This document shows positions 54,858 through 61,895 of a stretch of 64,000 nucleotides of DNA, piece by piece. The DNA lies in contig PKRJ01000006.1 in NCBI GenBank assembly GCA_017577365.1, forward strand, positions 1-64,000, in the 5' to 3' direction. This stretch comes from Gammaproteobacteria bacterium. Lineage in GTDB: Bacteria > Pseudomonadota > Gammaproteobacteria > Steroidobacterales > Rariloculaceae. How positions within the stretch are numbered: position 1 is the first letter of the stretch; the number at the start of each line of letters is the position of its first letter. The notes beneath the pieces were generated by a model, which was not told where the DNA came from, made no database searches, and saw nothing but the letters and a program-made list of their open reading frames with translations. Position numbers and translations under genes: made by a program.

Positions 54858-54883
54858 TTAACGGTAGCCTTAACGTTGTTAAC
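54858..54883 (-). promoter_or_regulatory. AT-rich TTAAC repeats upstream of the TonB receptor
   Basis: Within the 328-bp gap 54777-55104, an AT-rich island contains the perfect inverted repeat TTAAC-GTT-GTTAA (54870-54882) and a further TTAACG at 54858-54863, 12 bp away. Such clustered half-sites suggest an operator or promoter for the receptor operon. The regulator is unknown, and no Fur-like site is evident. The rest of the gap holds nothing I can identify. Confidence 0.4.
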
Positions 54884-55104
54884 ACAATGAAATCAAGCGC
54901 TTCGGCGCGAAGAGCGGCGCTGCCGCCGGTCACTGCCGCACGCCGATGTCGAGGCGCGGCCGCAGCGGAAACGTGCGCCGATCGAGCGGCACGGGAGCCG
55001 GCCGCCTCTGCCTGATGGGCCAGAAGATAGACAGGCTGAGTGTTCGAGGTTCGAGGAAGGCCTGCTTGCGGTTCGCTCTCGTTTCGCCGCAGGCGCCGCT
55101 CCCG

Positions 55105-55377
55105 CTAGCGGAGCTGGCTGTCCTTGTTGCCGCGCCGGTTGTAGCCGGCGCGCGGCGCCGCGCGTTCCGCGTCGTCGATCGCGGCCTGGCAGGTCACGCA
55201 GCGACGAACACCCGGCAGCGCATCGCGCCTCGCCTTCGGGATCTCGCTGCCGCAGTCTTCGCAATGCTCCAGGCTCTCGCCCGTCGGCAGCCTGCTGCGC
55301 GCGGCGTTGATCGCGTCCTCGACGTTCGCGTCGATTTGTTCCTGAACGGCCCCGTCGCGGGCCCAACCTACGGCCAT
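55105..55377 (-). CDS. DksA/TraR C4-type zinc finger protein (YbiI-like)
   Basis: A 90-residue protein matching YbiI-type members of the DksA/TraR family: GWARDGAVQEQIDANVEDAI at the start, the zinc-binding CEDCG and CVTC pairs, the intervening 'IPKARRDALPGVRRC', and the C-terminal GYNRRGNKDSQLR. Full DksA binds RNA polymerase, but these short forms lack its long coiled-coil, so the role is unclear. The ATG at 55377 gives the family's normal length; the frame is open further up without similarity. Confidence 0.85.
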   Translation of the reverse strand: MAVGWARDGAVQEQIDANVEDAINAARSRLPTGESLEHCEDCGSEIPKARRDALPGVRRCVTCQAAIDDAERAAPRAGYNRRGNKDSQLR

Positions 55378-55528
55378 GGCGCGAGCGTAGCCTCGACACA
55401 GAGGCTCGGGCAAGACCGTGCCGTTCGGCTCGGTGGGCGAGCGCGACACCGCATTCGAGCATCTCGTCGCCGACCTTGCCGCGGTCGCCGCCGCGCTCGA
55501 TGACGGCGAATGAAGAAACCGGGCAGGA

Positions 55529-57220
55529 TCAGGCTTCGACCGGCTCGCGCGCGTCGGCCGCTTCCGGCGCGGCGGCTGCACGCCGCTCGATCGGCGCAGG
55601 CGCGGGCTTGCCGAGAATCATATCGGACGCCTTCTCGGCGATCGCGACGATGCTTGCGTTCGTGTTGCCGCCGACGACGCGCGGATAGACCGACGCGTCG
55701 GCGACACGCAAGCCTTCGAGGCCGTGAACCTTGAGCTCGTGATCGACGACCGTATCGTCGCCGCGCGGCCCCATCCGGCACGTCGAGCCGGGATGGTGCA
55801 CGGTGACGAGCGTCTCCCGGATATAGGCTGCGAGGCCGTCGTCGTCCGTGACCGATGCTCCCGGTGCGCGCTCGCGCGCGTCGTACTTCGCGAACGCTTC
55901 GTGCGCGATGATTCGTCTCGCGAGCTTCAGCCCGCGGATCAGCGCATCGAGGTCGGCATCGTCGCTCAAGAGAGCCGGATCGATCAGCGGCGCCGCGAGC
56001 GGATCGGGGCCCGCGAGCCGCACGCGCCCGCGGCTCTTCGGATAGAGACACACGACCGCGACGACGAAACCGTGCCCGATCGGGATCGGGAACGGCTTGA
56101 TGTTGCGCCTCGCCGGTTGAAAGACGACCTGCATGTCCGGCCGATCGAGGCCGGGCCGCGTCTTGATGTACGCGTTCGTCTCGAACAGGTTGCTCGCGAG
56201 CGGCCCCGTGCGCTTCACGAGATACTGCGCGATGTTCGCGATGTCGCGCGGCAGCGCCTTCCATGACACGCCGTACGACGTCGGGTCGTCCATGTCCATC
56301 ACGACGAACGCGGAAGGATGGTCGTGCAGATTGCGGCCGACGGCCGGGAGATGGTGCCGGGGCTCGATGCCCCACGACTTGAGGTCCCGCTCGTCGCCGA
56401 TACCGGAATGCATCAGCACGTGCGGCGAATGGTACGCGCCTCCGCAGAGGACGACTTCCTTGCGGGCTCCGAGCCTGCGCACGCCTTCGCCCGTCTGGAT
56501 CTCGACGCCGACCGCGCGTCTGCCGTCGAGCAGGATCCGCCGCGCGTGCGTCCTGGTCAGCACCTCGAGGTTCGGCCGCCGCATCGCGGGCCTCAAGTAA
56601 GCGCTCGCGGTGGACACGCGTCGGCCTTTCCAGATCGTGCCCTGCCGGTAGCCGTAGCCATGCGGCTCGGGCGCATTGAAGTCCTCGCAATACTCGTAGC
56701 CGAGCGCGGCGATGCCGGCGTTGAACGCTTCGCAGAGGCGGTTACGGCTCGTCGGGAAGCTCACGCCCATCGGGCCGCCCGTCGCGTGGTACGGCGAGCC
56801 GGCGTACTCGGGGTTGTGCTCCGAGCGCAGGAAATACGGCAGAAGCTCCGCATACGACCAGCCCGGATTCCCCATCGCAGCCCAGTCGTCGAAATCCTGT
56901 GCGGGCCCGCGATAGTACGCCATGCCGTTGATCGAGCCCGAGCCGCCGATGACTTTGCCGCGCGGCAACGGGATGCGTCGATCGTTCACGTGAGGCTGCG
57001 GCACCGTCGTCAGCCCCCAGCCGAACTTCGGGCTCATGATCGCGGCGCCGACGGCCGCCGGGATCCGGATGAACGGATGCTGCTCCGATCCGCCGGCCTC
57101 GATCAGGCAGACCCGGTGCCGCGGATCCTCGGACAGCCGAGCCGCGAGCACGCAGCCCGCGGTCCCCGCGCCGATCACGATGTAGTCGTAGTCTCGGTCG
57201 AATTGCGTGCTCGTGTTCAA
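55529..57220 (-). CDS. GMC family oxidoreductase (choline dehydrogenase-like)
   Basis: A 563-residue flavoprotein of the glucose-methanol-choline family. The FAD-binding GAGTAGCVLAARLSE lies near residues 17-31; PRGKVIGGSGSINGMAYYRG and 'YHSPHVLMHSGIGDERDL' are the two PROSITE-type signatures; the catalytic HH occurs in VTVHHPGSTCRMG and the closing segment is GGNTNASIVAIAEKAS. It oxidises an alcohol such as choline or a long-chain alcohol; substrate unknown. No signal peptide. The C-terminal 25 residues are Ala/Pro-rich. Confidence 0.9.
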   Translation of the reverse strand: MNTSTQFDRDYDYIVIGAGTAGCVLAARLSEDPRHRVCLIEAGGSEQHPFIRIPAAVGAAIMSPKFGWGLTTVPQPHVNDRRIPLPRGKVIGGSGSINGMAYYRGPAQDFDDWAAMGNPGWSYAELLPYFLRSEHNPEYAGSPYHATGGPMGVSFPTSRNRLCEAFNAGIAALGYEYCEDFNAPEPHGYGYRQGTIWKGRRVSTASAYLRPAMRRPNLEVLTRTHARRILLDGRRAVGVEIQTGEGVRRLGARKEVVLCGGAYHSPHVLMHSGIGDERDLKSWGIEPRHHLPAVGRNLHDHPSAFVVMDMDDPTSYGVSWKALPRDIANIAQYLVKRTGPLASNLFETNAYIKTRPGLDRPDMQVVFQPARRNIKPFPIPIGHGFVVAVVCLYPKSRGRVRLAGPDPLAAPLIDPALLSDDADLDALIRGLKLARRIIAHEAFAKYDARERAPGASVTDDDGLAAYIRETLVTVHHPGSTCRMGPRGDDTVVDHELKVHGLEGLRVADASVYPRVVGGNTNASIVAIAEKASDMILGKPAPAPIERRAAAAPEAADAREPVEA

Positions 57221-57359
57221 GTCGCCGCCCCAAGCCGTCGCCGATCGATCGCGTCCGCCGCAGGCGCGTGCACCTGCGCCGTGCGTTGCGCTGCAGTATA
57301 ACGAAACGACGACGGCCGATCAGACGCGAGGCGACGGCGGCCTGGCAAATGCCGATCCG

Positions 57360-58517
57360 CTAGAGCGCGGCCGACGCTGCGATGTCCGACAGGCGTTGGA
57401 ACCGCTCGATGTTCGGCGCGGGCTGCATCACGCCCGCGGTCAACGCGACGAACGTCATGTCGAGCTCGGGATCGACCCAGAAGAGCGTCGAGCCCGAGCC
57501 GTAGTTGCCGAACGTGCGCGGAGACGTGAGCGTCCCGAACAGGTTCGGGCAGACGTTCTCGCCGGCGAGGTTGAAGCCGAGCCCGATATAGGCGGGGTAA
57601 GGCTCCCACCCGTGATTGATCGCGATGCCCTTGTAGAGCTCGTTCGGCTTGTCCCCGGTCCAGTTGCGCGTTGCGAGCTTCAGCATCGCCGGGGACACGA
57701 TGCGCCGGCCGTCGAGCGTGCCGCCGCGGCGCAGCATCTCGGCGAAGCGAAACAGATCGGGCACCGTGGACACGGCGCCGACCCACGGCATCTCCGCGTG
57801 CTCGTCCGCGAACGCGCCCTGCGGGCCCGGGCAGTTTCGGCTCAGGTGCTCCTGGGGCGGCTTGCCGCGGAAGTCCGGGAAGATATGCCGTTCGGCGAGA
57901 TCCTTGCGCACGCCGATCGAGGTGTCCTTCATGCCGAGCGGCGTCAGCACCTCGTCCTCGAGGAGCTGCCGATAGGTTCTGCCTCGCGGATCGCAGCGCC
58001 GCACGGCCTCGCCCATCAGCGCATGGTGCACGAGCGGCGAATAGTGCACGCGCTCGCCGGGCGGTGCGATGGAGTGGATGTTCTCGCAGATCGCCTGGAT
58101 GATCTCGTCGAGGCGATCGATGTACATCCCGGGCTTCGGAATCCACACGGGCGGAAGCCCCGACGTGTGGGTCAGCAAGTGGAAGAACGTCACGCGCTCG
58201 CGCGGCCCGCCCTTGAACTCGGGGATGATGTCGCTGACGCGCGTCGTCAACGCGAACTGCCCGAGCTCGATCGCGCGGAACACGAGCACGTTCGTGAAAG
58301 CTTTCGTCAGCGAGAACAGCGAGAAGACCGAATCCTTTGCGAGCGGGAGCGTTTTCGCCTCGTCGCCGTGGCCGATCGCCTCGAAGAAACCAAGCTCGCC
58401 GTGCCGCGCGACCGCGATCACCGCGCCGAAATAGCGGCCTGCGGCGATATCCGCTTCGATGACGGCCCTGAGATGGGCGAGGCGATCCGGATCGAGACCC
58501 GAAGCACGTTGAGACAC
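57360..58517 (-). CDS. Serine hydrolase of the beta-lactamase family
   Basis: A 385-residue protein of the class C beta-lactamase / esterase family. The SxxK nucleophile motif is SLTK in LFSLTKAFTN (residues near 70), the Tyr motif is YSP in RVHYSPLVHHAL, and the third motif is GSGSTLFW near residue 340. Such enzymes are esterases or peptidases rather than true beta-lactamases as a rule. No signal peptide is evident, so it is probably cytoplasmic. It lies 84 bp downstream of the SMP-30-like gene. Confidence 0.82.
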   Translation of the reverse strand: MSQRASGLDPDRLAHLRAVIEADIAAGRYFGAVIAVARHGELGFFEAIGHGDEAKTLPLAKDSVFSLFSLTKAFTNVLVFRAIELGQFALTTRVSDIIPEFKGGPRERVTFFHLLTHTSGLPPVWIPKPGMYIDRLDEIIQAICENIHSIAPPGERVHYSPLVHHALMGEAVRRCDPRGRTYRQLLEDEVLTPLGMKDTSIGVRKDLAERHIFPDFRGKPPQEHLSRNCPGPQGAFADEHAEMPWVGAVSTVPDLFRFAEMLRRGGTLDGRRIVSPAMLKLATRNWTGDKPNELYKGIAINHGWEPYPAYIGLGFNLAGENVCPNLFGTLTSPRTFGNYGSGSTLFWVDPELDMTFVALTAGVMQPAPNIERFQRLSDIAASAAL

Positions 58518-58601
58518 GGACCCCCCTCTCCTTCGGCGAAGGCGTGCTTATACCGAACGCGCCGCTCGATCGTAAACCTCCCGCGGCACGTCCCCGCCGG
58601 G

Positions 58602-59435
58602 CTACTTCGCTCGCCCCAAGTAGCCTTGCGCGATCATCGGGATCGCGACGACCTGATTGCGCGCGCTCGGCGTGCCCCAGCCGCCGTAGAACACGATGCC
58701 GAACAGCGTCTTCTTGTCCGGGCCGCCGAAGGCGACGCCGTGAATGCCCTGCGGGCCCGGGATCGACCCGAGGAACTCCCCGTCCGGCGCAAAGACGTCG
58801 ACGGACGAGCCGGTGGAAACGTAGAGGCGCCCTTCGCTGTCGACCGCCGAGCCGTCGCCGCTCCGTCCGCCGCGAAGCCGCCCGAACTCGCGCCCGTTCG
58901 CGAGCGCACCGTCGGCCTCGACGTCGAACGCGAGCACGACCTCCCCGTTCGTGACGTAGAGCGTCGTCTCGTCCGGGCTCAGCACGACGCCGTTCGCGGC
59001 CGTGATCCCCTCGCCGTACTGCGTGACCTCGCCCTGCGGGTTCGCGTAGAAAAGCCCCGTTCCGGTGACCGTGAAATAGACGCCGCCGCGAGCGTCGGCG
59101 GCGAGGTCGTTCAGCACACCGCCGACGCACTCGAGCGGCTCGCCGCGAAACGAGGCCGCGAGCTCCCTGCGCTCGGGCTCGAGCTGAATGATCCCCGAGC
59201 GCAATCCGCGCGCGGCGACGAACAGCGCGCCGGTCTTGTTGCGCGACAGCGCGCCGCCGGTCCGCGTGTCCTCGTGAATGATCTCGGCGAGCCCGGTCGC
59301 CGGGTCGAGGCGCATCACGTTGCTCGCATCGTTGTTCGCGAAGAGCATCCTGCCGCCGTCGTCCGCGATGATGCCGTCCGCATTGTTGCCTTCCCAGGAC
59401 CAGACGACGCGCCATGTCTCGCCGCCCGCGATCAC
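58602..59435 (-). CDS. SMP-30/gluconolactonase-like protein (5' end probably lost at the junction)
   Basis: The product (277 codons from the GTG at 59435) is a six-bladed SMP-30/gluconolactonase propeller: NADGIIADDGGRMLFANNDA, GALSRNKTGALFVAARGL, VLNDLAADARGGVYFT, VVLSPDETTLYVTNG and IPGPQGIHGVAFGGPDK are its repeating strands with likely metal-binding Asn and Asp. The same frame stays open upstream to the block edge at 59515, reading SAADAAPPPPPALPTSTEIPG, the usual Pro-rich linker after a signal peptide in this family. The signal and start codon are not found, so they appear cut off by the junction. It probably acts on lactones in the periplasm. Confidence 0.75.
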   Translation of the reverse strand: MIAGGETWRVVWSWEGNNADGIIADDGGRMLFANNDASNVMRLDPATGLAEIIHEDTRTGGALSRNKTGALFVAARGLRSGIIQLEPERRELAASFRGEPLECVGGVLNDLAADARGGVYFTVTGTGLFYANPQGEVTQYGEGITAANGVVLSPDETTLYVTNGEVVLAFDVEADGALANGREFGRLRGGRSGDGSAVDSEGRLYVSTGSSVDVFAPDGEFLGSIPGPQGIHGVAFGGPDKKTLFGIVFYGGWGTPSARNQVVAIPMIAQGYLGRAK

Positions 59436-59515
59436 GCCTGGAATCTCGGTCGACGTCGGCAGCGCAGGCGGCGGAGGCGGCGCGGCGTCGGCGGCGGAGC
59501 CGCTCCGCCCGCCGC

Positions 59516-59522
59516 CGAGCGA
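59516..59522. repeat. Right copy of the 7-bp direct repeat CGAGCGA
   Basis: The same heptamer occurs at 45362-45368. On the minus strand it reads TCGCTCG and ends exactly on a codon boundary of the ureohydrolase N-terminal half. It marks the right edge of the 14,154-bp block. Confidence 0.7.
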
Positions 59523-60391
59523 GAACCGTCGCGCTCGGCGTTGTGGTGCGCGCCGAAATGCACGACGCCGAGCGGCTCGCCGGGACGCACGTCGCGCACG
59601 GCCTTGACGCTCGGATACATGAGCGAGTGATCGCCGCCGACGAGGAACGGCACGGCGCCCGCGGCGACGACGTCGAGCACCATGTCGTAGGCATGATCGA
59701 GACCGCGCTCGAGGCTCATTCGATCGACGGCGAAGTCGCCGTAATCGACGATGTTCAGCACGGCGCCCGGATCGATCATCGAGTAGAGGTCGCGATCGGC
59801 GATGCCGTGCATCGCGCGCATCGCGTTCGGACCGTTGCGAGCGTCCCGCTTTCCGCTGCTCATGTTCTGCGGGATGCCGGCGATCGCGACGTCGACCGCA
59901 CCGGCGACGAGATCCTCGGGAGTCAGCGCCACGGGCGCGCCGGCGAACGTGGGTATGCCTCCTCTCTCGTAGATGTAACGCTTGACGCTGAAGGGGCCCG
60001 GCGCGCGCTCGAGCTCGTCGAGGGCGCGCGGCTTCAGCACCTTGAACGAGTTGAACTGCGGCGACTCGGGATTCAACGGAATCGCACCCATGTCCTCGCC
60101 GGGCCGGTAGGCGAACGCGGCCACCGCGGCCATCATGTCGGCGACGAGCTGTCTCACCTCGTCCGGCGACCGCCGCTCGAGCTCCTCGACGAGCTTTCCG
60201 CGACTCGGAAAGAGCCGCAGGGGACCCGGCCCTTCGAGAAACTCGCGCTGCTTCGGAGAGAGCGCCTTCAGCTTGTGCTCGAGGCTCGGCTCGACCGGCG
60301 CGGTCACGTCGTCGGCCGATGCCGTCGCGCCTCCGAGCTGCAGCAAGCAGAAAGTCGCGGCGAACAGGAAGCCGCGCGTTGTCTTCGTCAT
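59516..60391 (-). pseudogene. Ureohydrolase, N-terminal half (split gene)
   Basis: The first 292 codons of an exported ureohydrolase: signal peptide (FLFAATFCLLQLGGATASA), the 'LSPKQREFLEGPGP' leader domain also seen in its neighbour, and the first part of the arginase fold with GGDHS (His255). The next ligand block reads GAHHN (Gly280, His282, Asn284), where the intact neighbour has DAHYD at the same positions, so two metal-binding Asp are lost. Joined to 44819-45361 it would encode 472 residues. Its ATG overlaps the upstream stop (ATGA). The open frame runs on to 59432 through foreign sequence. Confidence 0.85.
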
Positions 60392-61812
60392 CGTTCGTTC
60401 TCCTCGCGGCGACCGTCCTGCGCGTGATCGAGCGTCACGGGATTCAGGTAGTGCGGCTCCGTGAGCCCGAGCTTTCTCATGGCGATTCCGGTCAGGCATG
60501 CCTTGACGATGAACGCGCTGTGCAGGCTCGTCACATACGTCGGATCGAGCTCGGGAGCGACCTCGACCAGGTCGAAGCCGACCATGTCGTTCTCCGCGCA
60601 GAGCCGACGCACGATCGGAATCGCCTCCCGCGGCGTCAGCCCGCCCGGCACCGGCGTCCCGGTGCCGGCGATGTACGACGGGTCGAGCACGTCCACGTCG
60701 AACGAGATGAAGAGCCTGCGGCCGTTCGCTTTGGCCTCCGCCAGGACCTCCTCGAGAACGTGGTCCCATCCGTACCGCTCGACCTCGGCCATCGTGTGAT
60801 AGCGGAAGCCTTCCTCGCGCATCCATCGGTACGTCTTTTCGTCCGGTCCGCTCGCGCGCAGACCGACCTGGATGTAATCGCCGCCCTTGATGAGGCCTTC
60901 CGACAGCAAGCGATAGATCGGCTGCCCGTGATCGATGAGATGAGGCCGGTTGCGTCCGATGTCGTAGTGGGCGTCGAAGTGAATGATCGTGACGTTGCCT
61001 TTGCCGTACACGTCGATCATCGCGGCGACGTCCGGATACTCGAGCGAGTGATCGCCGCCGATGATCACGGGAATCGCGCCCGTCTGGGCGATCTCTCTGA
61101 CCACCTCGCGCACGTGCTGCATGCTGCGCTCCGTGCTGTCGTTGTCGATGGCGATGTCGCCGTAGTCGACGATGTTGAGCACCTCCGACGGGTTCACCTG
61201 CGTATACTGGTCGTTGCCCGCCATGTAACGGCCCATGAGCCGCAGCGCGAGCGGGCCGTGGTCAGCGTCCCGCCAACCGGACCCCATGTTGAGCGGCGCG
61301 CCGACGATCGCCACCTCGACGTTACCGGCGACGAGATCTTCGGGCGTCAGCGCTACCGGCGCGCCCGCGAACGTCGGAATGCCGCTCCCGCCTCCCATGT
61401 AGCGCGAAAGGTCGATCGGTCCAGGCTCCCGAGGCGGATCGAAGCTTCGCGGCCGGCGAATCTTCCATGCGTTGAAGGTCGGCGATTCGGTATTCAGCGG
61501 GATCGCGGCGAAGTCACGGTCTGCCTCGAATTTCTGTTGACGCTCGACCCACATCATCGCGTCGACGTACGCCTTGACCTCCTCGGGCGAGCGCTTTTCG
61601 AGCGCTTCGATCAGCTTTTCTCGGCTCGGCGCGAACCGCTCGACGAAATCGCTTCCGAGGAACTCGCGCTGCTCGGGAGTGAGCAGCTCGAGCTTGGGGC
61701 GCAGCGAGTCCGGAAGATCGACCTGCGCGATCGCGGGAGCGGCCACGGCCGAGATACAGGCCGCGGCGGCGTGGCGCGCGAGCCGGCGCGCCGATGAAGC
61801 ACGAACATGCAT
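60388..61812 (-). CDS. Exported ureohydrolase (agmatinase/arginase family), metal ligands intact
   Basis: A 474-residue protein: a signal peptide (HAAAACISAVAAPAIAQ), an N-terminal helical extension of about 120 residues with LLTPEQREFLGSDFVERF, and a complete arginase-fold catalytic domain. All usual ligands are seen: His255 (GGDHS), Asp280-His282-Asp284 (DAHYD), Asp372 and Asp374 (SFDVDVLDP) and a later Glu (VEVAPE). Agmatinases, guanidinobutyrases and guanidine hydrolases split a guanidino group into urea and an amine, using manganese or nickel. Export is unusual, since these enzymes are normally cytoplasmic. The ATG at 61812 starts the signal. The TonB receptor ends 83 bp upstream, and the paralogue starts inside its stop. 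Confidence 0.88.
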   Translation of the reverse strand: MHVRASSARRLARHAAAACISAVAAPAIAQVDLPDSLRPKLELLTPEQREFLGSDFVERFAPSREKLIEALEKRSPEEVKAYVDAMMWVERQQKFEADRDFAAIPLNTESPTFNAWKIRRPRSFDPPREPGPIDLSRYMGGGSGIPTFAGAPVALTPEDLVAGNVEVAIVGAPLNMGSGWRDADHGPLALRLMGRYMAGNDQYTQVNPSEVLNIVDYGDIAIDNDSTERSMQHVREVVREIAQTGAIPVIIGGDHSLEYPDVAAMIDVYGKGNVTIIHFDAHYDIGRNRPHLIDHGQPIYRLLSEGLIKGGDYIQVGLRASGPDEKTYRWMREEGFRYHTMAEVERYGWDHVLEEVLAEAKANGRRLFISFDVDVLDPSYIAGTGTPVPGGLTPREAIPIVRRLCAENDMVGFDLVEVAPELDPTYVTSLHSAFIVKACLTGIAMRKLGLTEPHYLNPVTLDHAQDGRREENER

Positions 61813-61895
61813 CGCTCGAGTCCTGTCCTTGTTCGTTTCGCGCGGCCGGCCGGGTGCGCTGTGCCGCACGCGTTCGGCCGGCCGACGCCGTTGCA

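Larger units (their letters stand above)
45362..59515. other. 14,154-bp block interrupting a ureohydrolase gene
   Basis: The block is bounded by the direct repeat CGAGCGA and sits within a gene whose halves are both intact on either side. Its length is divisible by three. It carries no transposase, integrase or inverted terminal repeats, and the genes at both edges lack their 5' ends. Composition and codon use look like the rest of the window. It could be a DNA fragment joined by illegitimate recombination, a composite element, or a chimera created in library construction or assembly. Confidence 0.7.

Noticed and set aside
55421..55513. A 30-codon plus-strand frame starting GTG (VPFGSVGERDTAFEHLV)
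   Set aside because: It looks protein-like but is too short, has no Shine-Dalgarno sequence and lies between two well-supported minus-strand genes.
57360..58517. A true beta-lactamase (resistance gene)
   Set aside because: SxxK and Tyr motifs place it in the class C fold, but the YSP motif, lack of a signal peptide and overall pattern fit an esterase or peptidase-like serine hydrolase.
45362..59515. The block as a typical transposon or integrative element
   Set aside because: I found no transposase, integrase, tRNA attachment site or terminal inverted repeats, and the edge genes are truncated. Only the 7-bp direct repeat supports transposition.
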